Shown: piece by piece, positions 18,042 to 25,598 of the stretch
How positions within the stretch are numbered: the first letter of the stretch is position 1
Layout of the letters: each line of letters opens with the position of its first letter
NCBI RefSeq assembly: GCF_000224515.1
Contig: NZ_AGAF01000281.1
Span: forward strand, 1-43,245
DNA length: 43,245 bases
From: Desulfosporosinus sp. OT
Lineage (GTDB): Bacteria > Bacillota > Desulfitobacteriia > Desulfitobacteriales > Desulfitobacteriaceae
Reading direction: 5' to 3'
Made by a program: the position numbers and the translations under genes
The notes under the pieces: generated by a model
Databases searched by the model: none
Seen by the model: only the letters and a program-made list of their open reading frames with translations
What the model was told of the DNA's origin: nothing

Positions 18042-19733
18042 TTACCCTCCTAGCATTTCTGTAATGGGTTTACCCGGTGGAACAATTGGCAAGACATCAT
18101 CGTTAGGAGAAATCGCAAACTCTAACAAGACAGGGCCGGGATGTTCAAATGCTTCCGAAATAGCGCTGCGTACCTGTTCCAAGGAATCAACACGGATTCC
18201 GCGAATTCCATAGGCCTCCGCTACTTTGATGAAATCTGGATTTCCCTGAAGATCGATCTGATTATACCGCTCGCCACTAAAATATTTCTGCAGTTGGCGA
18301 ACCATACCTAAGACTCCGTTGTTTAGAAGTACTATTTTAACGGGAAGTTTATTATGAGCAATGGTCGCAAGTTCCTGAATACACATTTGAAAGGAACCAT
18401 CCCCAGTGATCAAAACAGCCATATCGTCAGGACGAGCTATTTGAGCACCCATAGCAGCTGGAAGGCCAAAGCCCATTGTTCCGAGCCCACCACTGGTCGC
18501 AAAATTACGTGACTTGACAACTGGATAAACTTGGGCAGCCCACATTTGATGCTGTCCGACATCCGTTATCACCATCGTATCCTCGTTGGCAAGCTCTCCG
18601 ATACATTCGATGACCAGCTGAGCGGTCAATCTATCCTTGTCATACCTCATAGGATAATAATTTTTCCAAGAACGCAATTGGTCCCACCACTCGGCTACTT
18701 GAGGAAGCTGAAAGCCTGCTAAGGCTTCTAATAGTTCTTCCAGAACCAGGCGAGCATCACCAACGATCGGGATATGCGTTCTTACCACCTTAGCAATTTC
18801 TGCAAGATCGATGTCAATATGAATGATTTTAGCTCTGGTTGCAAAAAGATGGCCTAAACCACTGGTCACACGATCATCAAACCGCACCCCCACTGCAATG
18901 AGCAAATCGCAATCATCCACAGCATAGTTTGCCGCTACGGCTCCATGCAAACCTACCATACCTAAGAGATTAGGATGCCCATAGGGGAAGCACCCGATTC
19001 CCATCAAGGTCGTAACCACTGGCAACGAGGCTTTTTCCGCCAACTGCTTTAAGACTGCTCCAGCTCCTGCCGTAATCACACCACCCCCGGCATAGATTAC
19101 AGGTTTGCTGCATTCTGAAAGTGCCTTCGCTACTTCAGCGATCTTATCGCTATCTCCCTTGCCTGGCACATGATACCCCTTCAAGTTCATCTCGGTTGAG
19201 AAAGGTTCGATTTCTGCAGCTAAAACGTCCTTGGGAAGATCGATGAGTACAGGACCTGGCCGACCTGTTCCGGCCAGATAAAAGGCCTCTTTGACAATCC
19301 GTGGAATCTCTCGTGCATCCTTAACCAAATAACTGTGCTTAGTAATCGGCGTGGTGATCCCTGTGATATCTGCTTCTTGAAAAGAGTCTGTTCCGAGTAG
19401 ACTGGTAACCACCTGCCCTGTTAAAACAACTAAGGGAATAGAGTCCATATAGGCATTGGCAATACCTGTCACTAGATTCGTGGCTCCCGGACCTGACGTT
19501 GCTAAGCATACTCCTACTTTACCGGTTACGCGTGCATAACCATCGGCAGCATGCACTCCTCCTTGTTCGTGGCGTACTAGAATATGTCGAACAGAACTAT
19601 CGAGTAGGGCATCATACAACGGGAGCAATACTCCACCTGGATAACCAAAGATAACGTCAACGCCTTCCTTTTCCAGAGCCTCTAATAAGAGAGTTGCACC
19701 TTTTAAACTCTTTTTTCCTGCGTTCATACTCAT
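18042..19733 (-). CDS. ilvB: Acetolactate synthase large (catalytic) subunit
   Basis: IlvB joins two pyruvates, or pyruvate and 2-oxobutyrate, with thiamine diphosphate, FAD and Mg2+. The 563 residues show the ThDP-enzyme plan: FGYPGGVLLPLYDAL, the catalytic Glu region RHEQGGVHAADGYAR, a central domain (about 190-330) and the ThDP/Mg motif TGDGSFQMCIQEL...VLLNN. It starts at ATG 19733 after GGAGGGGG. It has an ilvN on each side: one directly downstream (normal) and one 86 nt upstream (duplicate). Just upstream, at 19760-19810, is a relic of an ilvE 3' end. Confidence 0.97.
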   Translation of the reverse strand: MSMNAGKKSLKGATLLLEALEKEGVDVIFGYPGGVLLPLYDALLDSSVRHILVRHEQGGVHAADGYARVTGKVGVCLATSGPGATNLVTGIANAYMDSIPLVVLTGQVVTSLLGTDSFQEADITGITTPITKHSYLVKDAREIPRIVKEAFYLAGTGRPGPVLIDLPKDVLAAEIEPFSTEMNLKGYHVPGKGDSDKIAEVAKALSECSKPVIYAGGGVITAGAGAVLKQLAEKASLPVVTTLMGIGCFPYGHPNLLGMVGLHGAVAANYAVDDCDLLIAVGVRFDDRVTSGLGHLFATRAKIIHIDIDLAEIAKVVRTHIPIVGDARLVLEELLEALAGFQLPQVAEWWDQLRSWKNYYPMRYDKDRLTAQLVIECIGELANEDTMVITDVGQHQMWAAQVYPVVKSRNFATSGGLGTMGFGLPAAMGAQIARPDDMAVLITGDGSFQMCIQELATIAHNKLPVKIVLLNNGVLGMVRQLQKYFSGERYNQIDLQGNPDFIKVAEAYGIRGIRVDSLEQVRSAISEAFEHPGPVLLEFAISPNDDVLPIVPPGKPITEMLGG

Positions 19734-19759
19734 CTCCCCCTCCTAACTCGTCAAGCCAT

Positions 19760-19810
19760 TGCACCCTGCATACTTAAATTTTCAGAGCCCATCAATTCAA
19801 GTAAAGACGC
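19760..19810 (-). pseudogene. Relic of a second ilvE 3' end
   Basis: The 51 bp between the ilvN duplicate and ilvB resemble the last codons of the intact ilvE and the bases after it. Both have TCTTTACT or CCTTTACT, a TGATGGGC/CAATGGCC segment, CTGAAA, and then ATGCA followed by AGGGTGCA or GGGTGCA, and TTAGGAG leading to an ilvB-type start. The relic carries stops in the ilvE frame. It is best explained as the remains of a duplicated ilvE. Confidence 0.6.
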
Positions 19811-19819
19811 GATGAACCT

Positions 19820-20299
19820 TCATGTTTCCGATCGCATAATGGCGATCTTTCCGGTTCGAACCAATTCTAACAACCCATAAGGACGAATCGCTTTAATAAA
19901 GGCGTTTATTTTACCAATGTCACCGGTTAGCTCAATGGTAAGATTGGTTCTCCCCATATCAACAACCCGTCCTCGGAAAATATCGACCGTCTGAAGAACC
20001 TCTGAGCGTGTTTCCGGGCTAACCTGGATACGTATCAACGCGAGCTCTCGATCAACAACACTTTCGGCTGTCAAATCCGTGACTGTGTGGACAATCACGA
20101 GTTTATTAAGTTGATTTCTCACTTGCTCAATGACCTGATCATCGCCATTTACGACAATGGTCATTCTCGAAAGCTTAGGATCGTCCGTTTGGCAGACAGA
20201 GAGACTGTCAATATTATACGCCCTGCGCGCAAATAATCCTGCCACCCGCGTTAAAACACCAGGATGGTTCTCCACAAGAACAGCAAGTGTATGCAACAT
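19820..20299 (-). CDS. ilvN: Acetolactate synthase small subunit, duplicate copy
   Basis: This is the second 159-residue IlvN, about 89% identical to the copy downstream of ilvB, with the same ACT (VENHPGVLTRVAGLFARRAY) and C-terminal domains. All regulatory landmarks are intact, so it is probably functional. Differences cluster at residues 39-54 and 128-134. I start it at ATG 20299, because AGGGGG lies 7 nt upstream. An in-frame ATG at 20317 is in fact inherited from the old ilvB 3' end. It is placed between ilvE and ilvB, an unusual order that results from duplication and deletion. Confidence 0.93.
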   Translation of the reverse strand: MLHTLAVLVENHPGVLTRVAGLFARRAYNIDSLSVCQTDDPKLSRMTIVVNGDDQVIEQVRNQLNKLVIVHTVTDLTAESVVDRELALIRIQVSPETRSEVLQTVDIFRGRVVDMGRTNLTIELTGDIGKINAFIKAIRPYGLLELVRTGKIAIMRSET

Positions 20300-20305
20300 G
20301 TCTTT

Positions 20306-20390
20306 ACCCCCTAGCATTTCTGTAATGGGTTTCCATGTACAATCATTGGCAATATTCTTAAGTCACCTTTTTACCTGTATCTATACTCAT
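20306..20390 (-). pseudogene. Collapsed ilvB remnant (both ends, middle deleted)
   Basis: Reading the minus strand after ilvE there is a TTAGGAG site, then an ATG at 20390 with codons for MSIDTGKK, matching MSMNAGKK at the start of the intact IlvB. After about ten codons the sequence jumps to TTGCCAAT...CCCATTACAGAAATGCTAGG, matching the last codons of ilvB (KPITEMLGG). About 1.6 kb of ilvB is missing between them. The intact ilvN copy follows directly. Confidence 0.75.
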
Positions 20391-20438
20391 TCCCCTCTCG
20401 CTCCTAACCTCTCATAATACATCTCGACGTTGTGCACC

Positions 20439-21320
20439 CTATGCATTGTATATTTCAGGGCCATTGACATGAGTAAAGGCCCGAAATGCAACAAGAAGCT
20501 TTCTATATACTTCCCCAGGAGTCCCATCGCCTATTACGCGACCATCAACTTTGATTACTGGGATCAATTCGGCAGCAGTACCAGTGAGGAAACACTCATC
20601 GGCAGTATACAGGTCATGCCGTGTAAATAGCTCCTCTACTGCCTTAGTTCCCAATTCACTCGCAAGTTGTAACACAGAATCCCGAGTGATACCTTGGAGT
20701 ATGCCTGCTGAAAGAGGAGGGGTTTTTAATACTCCATCTCGATAGATAAAGATGTTGTCTGACGTACCTTCAGCCACATATCCGTCTTGATTAAGCATAA
20801 TTCCTTCTACTACACCAGCCTGATTAGCTTCGATCTTGGCCAGAATGTTATTTAGATAGTTCAGTGATTTGATCCTCGGGCTCAACGAATCTAGATTATT
20901 GCGGCGAATGGCCACGGTTTTGACTTCCAGCCCCTGCTCATACATGCTCGGTTCAAAAATCTTTATTTGGGCCGCTATACAAAATATTGCCGCCCGTGGA
21001 CACTTGATGGGATCTAGTCCCAGATCACCCTTGCCACGAGAAACGACCAAGCGAATATATGCATCCTTCAAATTATTACGACGCAGCGTCTCCAAAACGA
21101 TGTCCTGCATCTCTTCTTTAGAAATACCAATGTTTAAAAGAATTGATTGTGCGGACTCATACAGGCGTTTTAAATGCTCTTCTAATTTAAACACTCGACC
21201 ATGGTAGGCGCGAATTCCTTCGAAAATGCCGTCTCCATATAGGAAACCATGGTCGAATACCGAGATCTTTGCCTCCTCCTCTGAAACAAATGCACCATTG
21301 CAGTAGATAACCAATCCCAT
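20439..21320 (-). CDS. ilvE: Branched-chain amino acid aminotransferase
   Basis: IlvE exchanges amino groups between branched-chain 2-oxo acids and glutamate, using PLP. It is a fold-type IV enzyme of 293 residues with VFDHGFLYGDGIFEGIRAYHG near the start, likely PLP lysine Lys151 in RIKSLNYLNN, EGTSDNIFI and the LSAGILQGITR block. Only slight changes would convert it to a D-amino-acid aminotransferase, but the operon strongly favours IlvE. The start ATG 21320 has GAGG 10 nt upstream. It is the first gene after a riboswitch leader of about 310 nt, which also contains a copy of a dispersed repeat. Confidence 0.93.
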   Translation of the reverse strand: MGLVIYCNGAFVSEEEAKISVFDHGFLYGDGIFEGIRAYHGRVFKLEEHLKRLYESAQSILLNIGISKEEMQDIVLETLRRNNLKDAYIRLVVSRGKGDLGLDPIKCPRAAIFCIAAQIKIFEPSMYEQGLEVKTVAIRRNNLDSLSPRIKSLNYLNNILAKIEANQAGVVEGIMLNQDGYVAEGTSDNIFIYRDGVLKTPPLSAGILQGITRDSVLQLASELGTKAVEELFTRHDLYTADECFLTGTAAELIPVIKVDGRVIGDGTPGEVYRKLLVAFRAFTHVNGPEIYNA

Positions 21321-21360
21321 TTTTAAACAACCTCATTTCTTATATAGTCCAGACAGATTA

Positions 21361-21460
21361 TAAAGAAAACTTGGCTGGCGCCAAGCCTTAGCGAAGGCGG
21401 CTGCCCAAGTTGCCCTTATGCTTAGAAAGTATATAACGAAGTTTATACTTTCTGATAGTA
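21361..21460 (+). repeat. Dispersed repeat, copy A (in ilvE leader)
   Basis: Starts with TAAAGAAAACTTGGCTGGCG and contains the hairpins CTTGGC-TGGC-GCCAAG and GCCTT-AGCG-AAGGC, then AGAAAGTATA paired with TATACTTTCT. The opening 22 bp, a CCTTAGCGAAGGCGG block and an AAGTATA-AACGAAG block recur at 43045-43182. It is palindrome-rich, with no coding sense. Confidence 0.75.
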
Positions 21461-21514
21461 AAAAATAAAAACCCTAAGCGTAGTCCCCTAGCAACGTGGA
21501 ACTTTCCGCTTGAG
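21459..21514 (-). terminator. Riboswitch-controlled terminator before ilvE
   Basis: On the minus strand CAAGCG pairs with CGCTT and AGTTCC with GGGACT, around a 9-nt loop. The hairpin is followed by TTTTTATTTTTT. Its 5' side overlaps the 3' end of the aptamer, so ligand-bound aptamer and terminator exclude each other. That predicts an ON switch. Confidence 0.7.
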
Positions 21515-21600
21515 TTTTTTCTACCCACGGTGTAAATCCAATATGGATTCTGTACCGCTTGGACCAGACAGGTTGCCCCCGGAACCCTAGGTACACTTCC
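21498..21600 (-). promoter_or_regulatory. ykkC subtype-2 riboswitch aptamer (ppGpp or PRPP type)
   Basis: On the minus strand the leader has ykkC-class core sequences in the right order: an outer GGAAG closing on GUUCC, ACCTAGGGTTCC (21579-21592), CTGGTCCAAGCGGTAC (21552-21567), a small AATCC/GGATT hairpin, and then ACACCGTGGG with a loop of six A's. The GGUCCAAGCGGUAC form is that of subtype 2, not of the guanidine-binding subtype 1. Subtype 2a senses ppGpp and is known to sit before branched-chain amino acid genes; subtype 2b senses PRPP and sits before purine genes. Next to ilvE, ppGpp is more likely. The discriminating base needs a covariance model. Confidence 0.85.
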
Positions 21601-21640
21601 TTTTCTGTTATAAAACATTTATATTGTTAACTTTGTGTAT

Positions 21641-21669
21641 ATGATACAGAATACATACTTAAGTGTCAA
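21641..21669 (-). promoter_or_regulatory. Promoter of the ilvE leader
   Basis: A perfect TTGACA (minus strand, 21664-21669) and TATCAT (21641-21646) are 17 nt apart. Transcription would start near 21634, just before the riboswitch aptamer. Confidence 0.75.
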
Positions 21670-21710
21670 CCCTTTTTACAATGAATGTTAATGATTTCAT
21701 CATTAAGCTC

Positions 21711-21740
21711 TTGTCAAAGACCGCTAAAACAAGGTATAAT
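21711..21740 (+). promoter_or_regulatory. hom-thrB promoter
   Basis: TTGTCA (21711-21716) and a perfect TATAAT (21735-21740) are 18 nt apart, about 50 nt before the hom start. It lies back to back with the ilvE promoter, about 40 bp away. Its presence argues against the longer in-frame reading of hom that would begin at 21663. Confidence 0.75.
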
Positions 21741-21788
21741 GTCCTCTATGTAAACACATTTGTTTTCTTTGAGAGGAGTTGTCTTGCC

Positions 21789-23084
21789 ATGACGATTCAC
21801 ATTGGTATATTAGGTTTAGGAACGGTGGGTACCGGTGTCGTAACCATATTACAACAGAACGCAGAGGATATTCAGACTCGGGCCCATTGCGAAATTAAAA
21901 TCAAAGCAATTCTCGATCGTGATCTTCACAGGGAACGCGAAGTTAGCGGAGACTTTCGGCTTACAGATCAACCAGAAGAAATTCTTCAAGACCCTGAAAT
22001 TGATATTATTGTGGAAGTAATGGGAGGAATCGAACCTGCTCGTACCTTTATTTTAGAAGCTTTACGACATGGTAAACATGTTGTCACCGCTAATAAGGAT
22101 TTAATTGCCCTTCATGGTCATGAACTTCTTGACGCCGCCGATGCGGCGGGGAAAGATCTCTACTTTGAAGCGAGTGTTGGCGGCGGAATTCCGATTATTG
22201 CAGCCTTAAAAGAGTCTCTGGCTGCTAACCGCATTACCGACGTAATTGGGATTATTAATGGAACAACTAACTACATTCTTACCGCCATGGCAGAACAGGG
22301 CCGAGAGTATGAGGAAGTTCTGGCTGAGGCCCAGCAATTAGGCTATGCTGAAGCCGACCCTTCTGCCGATGTTGATGGCTTGGATGCGGCACGAAAACTT
22401 GCAATCCTGTCTTCCCTTGCCTTTAACTCACGTGTTGCCCTCAAAGACGTATTTGTCGAAGGCATTTCTAAAATTACGCGCGAAGATCTAGCCTATGCAG
22501 CTGAGTTGGGTTGTACCATCAAGCTTTTAGCCATTACTAAACATCAAGATAAAGGAATTGAAGTTCGAGTACATCCCGCTATCTTGCCTAAAACTCATCC
22601 GCTCGCCTCGGTAAATGGTGTTTTCAACGCCATTTATGTCGTTGGCGATGCCGTTGGAGAAACCATGTTTTATGGACGAGGTGCAGGTTCTCTTCCCACA
22701 GGAAGTGCAATCATATCCGATATTATGCGCATTGTTCGCAATATCCAGTCAAACTCAAAATCGTCTATTAATTGTTCCTGTTACCTGGAACTCCCCCTCA
22801 AGGCCATATCAGACTTTCATACCTCTTTCTATGTTCGCCTTCTCGTCAAGGACGAACCTCGTGTCCTTGCTACCTTAGCCCTTCTTTTTGCCGAAGCAAA
22901 TATCAGCTTCGCCTCAATCATTCAGAAACCCCGTGGCGAACAGCAAGCGGAAATTGTCCTTGTCACCCATCCTTGTCGTGAAGGAGCACTTCAAGAAGCC
23001 TTAGATTCTGTCAGAGCGTATAGCAAAGTACTAAATATTCACAATGTGATTCGCTTTGAAAGCGGACAGGACGAAAAAGAATGA
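21789..23084 (+). CDS. hom: Homoserine dehydrogenase
   Basis: Hom reduces aspartate semialdehyde to homoserine for threonine, methionine and isoleucine. The 431 residues contain the NAD-binding motif IGILGLGTVGTGVV, VVTANKDLIA, the active-site region EASVGGGIPIIAALKESL, GTTNYILTAM and DPSADVDGLDAARKLAIL, then a C-terminal ACT domain (about 350-425), the usual site of threonine feedback. I start at ATG 21789, with AGAGGAG upstream and the promoter at 21711-21740. The stop overlaps the thrB start by 4 nt (ATGA), so the two genes form an operon. Confidence 0.96.
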   Translation: MTIHIGILGLGTVGTGVVTILQQNAEDIQTRAHCEIKIKAILDRDLHREREVSGDFRLTDQPEEILQDPEIDIIVEVMGGIEPARTFILEALRHGKHVVTANKDLIALHGHELLDAADAAGKDLYFEASVGGGIPIIAALKESLAANRITDVIGIINGTTNYILTAMAEQGREYEEVLAEAQQLGYAEADPSADVDGLDAARKLAILSSLAFNSRVALKDVFVEGISKITREDLAYAAELGCTIKLLAITKHQDKGIEVRVHPAILPKTHPLASVNGVFNAIYVVGDAVGETMFYGRGAGSLPTGSAIISDIMRIVRNIQSNSKSSINCSCYLELPLKAISDFHTSFYVRLLVKDEPRVLATLALLFAEANISFASIIQKPRGEQQAEIVLVTHPCREGALQEALDSVRAYSKVLNIHNVIRFESGQDEKE

Positions 23085-23974
23085 TTCGCGTTAAGATACC
23101 GGCCACCTCTGCTAATCTGGGACCTGGATTTGACTGTTTAGGACTGGCACTTCAACTCCATAACACAATCACAGTTGAGGCGAACCGACCGTTCAATATC
23201 TCTCTAGGCGGGTCTTACCGTGACGGGATTTCAACTGATGAAAGCAACCTGGTTTGGCGGACAATGTGCCATCTTTGGCAACTTATTGGTTACCCTACTC
23301 CTTCCGTCGCCTTAACCCTTGAAAATCACATTCCTCCTGCTCGAGGCTTAGGAAGCAGTTCTGCAGCTATCGTCGGTGGTCTTGTAGCAGCCAATTTGTT
23401 AGCCAGTTCACCGTATTCTAAGGACGAGTTGCTCCAAGTCGCCAATGCCATAGAAGGGCATCCCGACAATGTTACACCAGCTTTGTATGGGGGAGTAACC
23501 CTGTCAATACCTACAAGCGATGGCATTCTTCCACGTGTCCTAGCTCGTTCGCCTAAGTTAAGAGCAGTCGTTGTTATTCCAGACCTTCTCCTGAAAACAG
23601 AAAAGGCTCGAGGAATTTTACCTCCTCACGTTTCTCGCAACGAGGCAGTTTTTAATATTTCTCATGCTGGACTGCTGATTGAATCCTTTATTCGCGAAGA
23701 GTATACCTTCTTAAAAGAAGGGATGCGCGACGTCTTGCACCAGAATCAACGAGCTGTGCTCATTCCCGGTCTCCTGGATACGTTAGAGGCCGCCCTTCAA
23801 GCTGGGGCTTATGGAGCTGCTCTCAGCGGCTCGGGACCAACACTTTTGGCACTCACTGAACTTGAATTAGAACAGAACGTTGCGCACAGTATGCTCGATG
23901 TTTTCAATAAGCACGAAATTCACGCTGAATCCTATGCCTTAGGCATTGATTCAGAAGGAGCAAAAGTAATTTGA
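23081..23974 (+). CDS. thrB: Homoserine kinase
   Basis: ThrB phosphorylates homoserine on the way to threonine. It is a GHMP kinase of 297 residues. The N-terminal KIPATSANLGPGFDCLGLAL, the ATP-binding IPPARGLGSSSAAIVGGLVA and the C-terminal AALSGSGPTLLAL are all present. The start overlaps the hom stop. A terminator hairpin follows the stop. A threonine synthase gene is not in the window. Confidence 0.96.
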   Translation: MIRVKIPATSANLGPGFDCLGLALQLHNTITVEANRPFNISLGGSYRDGISTDESNLVWRTMCHLWQLIGYPTPSVALTLENHIPPARGLGSSSAAIVGGLVAANLLASSPYSKDELLQVANAIEGHPDNVTPALYGGVTLSIPTSDGILPRVLARSPKLRAVVVIPDLLLKTEKARGILPPHVSRNEAVFNISHAGLLIESFIREEYTFLKEGMRDVLHQNQRAVLIPGLLDTLEAALQAGAYGAALSGSGPTLLALTELELEQNVAHSMLDVFNKHEIHAESYALGIDSEGAKVI

Positions 23975-23980
23975 TGAACA

Positions 23981-24016
23981 AAGCCATCTCCTGTAAGATT
24001 TTGCATGAGATGGCTT
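23981..24016 (+). terminator. Terminator after thrB
   Basis: A perfect 10-bp stem (AAGCCATCTC with GAGATGGCTT) with a 16-nt loop begins 6 nt after the thrB stop. The T-tract is short (TTAATTATT). Confidence 0.65.
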
Positions 24017-24153
24017 AATTATTGGTCATCTTGTAACACTTTTTAAAACTTGTACATATCTTAAATTATAAATAAACTAACTGTGGTAATCCCGAATTTT
24101 CTTATCTTATATCGCCACGTCCGTGGCAGATGAAAAAAAGGGGGATCAACCAT

Positions 24154-24423
24154 ATGTTATTTGGACCACTATTTAGAGTACCATTCGGAGTACCTTTTAG
24201 TCCGGTTCCACCGCTTGTAGGGTTATTTGACACTTATCCAATTGGTACTCGTTTGAGAATAGGAATGGATTCAAGTTTTTGGGTAGGCAACTTTGGTGGC
24301 CTACAAGATGGAGTCGCTTTGTTGACCAACGCTAGACTATTTTCCAATATTGGAAAACCAGTGGATGGATGCCGCCCGGTTGTTCGGATCCCAATCAGAA
24401 GTATTACGTTTGTATCCCAATAA
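24154..24423 (+). CDS. Small protein of unknown function
   Basis: This is an 89-residue protein that I do not recognise. It opens with an unusual Phe/Pro/Gly-rich stretch (MLFGPLFRVPFGVPFSPVPP), followed by a more ordinary beta-like region containing VGNFGGLQDGVALLTN and ending RIPIRSITFV. Small proteins with a Pro/Gly-rich head occur among spore-associated proteins, but nothing here proves that. The start is ATG 24154, with GGGGG 9 nt upstream. Another very small gene with a strong ribosome site follows 51 nt downstream. Confidence 0.6.
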   Translation: MLFGPLFRVPFGVPFSPVPPLVGLFDTYPIGTRLRIGMDSSFWVGNFGGLQDGVALLTNARLFSNIGKPVDGCRPVVRIPIRSITFVSQ

Positions 24424-24474
24424 TTATTTTGTGAAAAGAGGTAGGATTGACTTTAATAAAGGAGGGTTAAACTT

Positions 24475-24561
24475 ATGATTTTAATCCAAATAGAGTTAGC
24501 AGTTATCATAATATTATTGTTATTGCTCCTCTTCAAAGAACGTGGAAATATTATTTGTTAA
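24475..24561 (+). CDS. 28-residue single-pass membrane peptide
   Basis: AAAGGAGGG, a near-perfect ribosome site, lies 8 nt before ATG 24475. The 28-codon frame has one strongly hydrophobic segment (LAVIIILLLLLLF) followed by KERGN and a short tail ending in Cys. A terminator follows 22 nt after the stop. The ribosome site and terminator make a real gene likely despite the length. The function is unknown: a small membrane regulator, a spore-membrane peptide or a toxin-like peptide are all open. Confidence 0.6.
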   Translation: MILIQIELAVIIILLLLLLFKERGNIIC

Positions 24562-24583
24562 TAGTGCTTGGTAAACAAAGTTG

Positions 24584-24613
24584 GGCCTAGGTGTATAATA
24601 CCTAGGCCTTTCT
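24584..24613 (+). terminator. Terminator after the 28-residue peptide gene
   Basis: A perfect 9-bp stem (GGCCTAGGT with ACCTAGGCC) with a 7-nt loop is followed by TTTCT. It lies between convergent genes. Confidence 0.8.
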
Positions 24614-24636
24614 ACATCCATACAGTAAATTTGCTA

Positions 24637-25515
24637 TCATTTTAGGTTATCAAGGTATTTTATGGCCTGCAAAGCTGCAGTTCCACCTTCTCCTGCAGCT
24701 TTAATTAGTTGATAGGGTTGACCTGTGCAATCTCCAGCAGCAAATAATCCCGGCATATTTGACTCCAATTTATGATTAACCTTAATTGCAGCATCTTCCA
24801 TTTCCAAGCCGGCTACAAGCTGCTCAGCAGGTAGTGTTTCTCTCATGATGAATACACCATCTACCGTCAATTGTTCCTCACCAAGATCAAGTTGTTCTAC
24901 GGTACGATCACCCACTATTTTCTGAACTTTCCCCTTCTTAACCTCAACTCGTGGGTCAAGCCTCACCATCTCTTTATAGTAGGGAATATAATAAACTTTG
25001 GTACAGATGTCCGCCATAAAATTAGCTTCGTCTTCCCCTTCTGAATTATAAGAAATAATCGCAACACTCTTATTCTTATATAAAGGCCCGTCACAGGTTG
25101 CGCAATATCCAACACCTCGACCCAGTAAATCAGCTTCGCCGGGAAATAATTTGGCCACTGATACCCCTGTCGCAAGGATTATGGCATCGGCTTCTAGGGA
25201 TTTATCCTTGCCTATAAGTGTATAAGGTGGCCCAGGATAAATACTGGTTACTTTAAAATTTACAATGGATATTTCTTTTTCCTTTACATGGTTCAAGAAC
25301 CGTTGACGCAATTCTTCTCCGCCTATTTCCGGAAAACCAAGCCAATTTTCAATTTGCGGAGCTTTGGAGAGCTTTGGACTACAAAATTCCGAACCCAGTA
25401 AAATAAAATCGCGATTTCGAATCTTGGCATTAAGGGCGGCAGCCATCCCTGCCGGCCCACATCCAACAATCACAAGTTCGTAATGATTTTTTAGCGTTTG
25501 AAGATCCTCTGGCAT
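24637..25515 (-). CDS. Thioredoxin reductase-like flavoprotein
   Basis: This 292-residue FAD/NAD(P)-dependent oxidoreductase has the thioredoxin reductase plan. The FAD motif is VIVGCGPAGMAAAL, the redox pair is Cys138-Ala-Thr-Cys141 in GYCATCDGPL, and the C-terminal FAD site is GLFAAGDCTGQPYQL. The NAD(P)-binding motif is degenerate (VAIISYNSEGEDEANF instead of GGGxxA), so the electron donor may be unusual, possibly a ferredoxin or flavin. The start is ATG 25515, because GGAGGAGGG lies 10 nt upstream; a longer frame exists but has no ribosome site. It follows the CoA-disulfide reductase fusion gene and is probably cotranscribed with it. Confidence 0.85.
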   Translation of the reverse strand: MPEDLQTLKNHYELVIVGCGPAGMAAALNAKIRNRDFILLGSEFCSPKLSKAPQIENWLGFPEIGGEELRQRFLNHVKEKEISIVNFKVTSIYPGPPYTLIGKDKSLEADAIILATGVSVAKLFPGEADLLGRGVGYCATCDGPLYKNKSVAIISYNSEGEDEANFMADICTKVYYIPYYKEMVRLDPRVEVKKGKVQKIVGDRTVEQLDLGEEQLTVDGVFIMRETLPAEQLVAGLEMEDAAIKVNHKLESNMPGLFAAGDCTGQPYQLIKAAGEGGTAALQAIKYLDNLK

Positions 25516-25598
25516 CTTTGCTAAACCCTCCTCCAGAAAAGTTGACTTAATAAGTGTTCCCCAAATAATACTAAAACATCTAGACAAGGGTACCACTC

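Noticed and set aside
21388-21618. Minus-strand open frame of 76 codons upstream of ilvE
   Set aside because: It spans the riboswitch aptamer, its terminator and a dispersed repeat; it is an accident of the open frame.
21663-21788. N-terminal extension of homoserine dehydrogenase
   Set aside because: The extension covers a good TTGTCA-18-TATAAT promoter, has no ribosome site, and the normal Hom start is at 21789.
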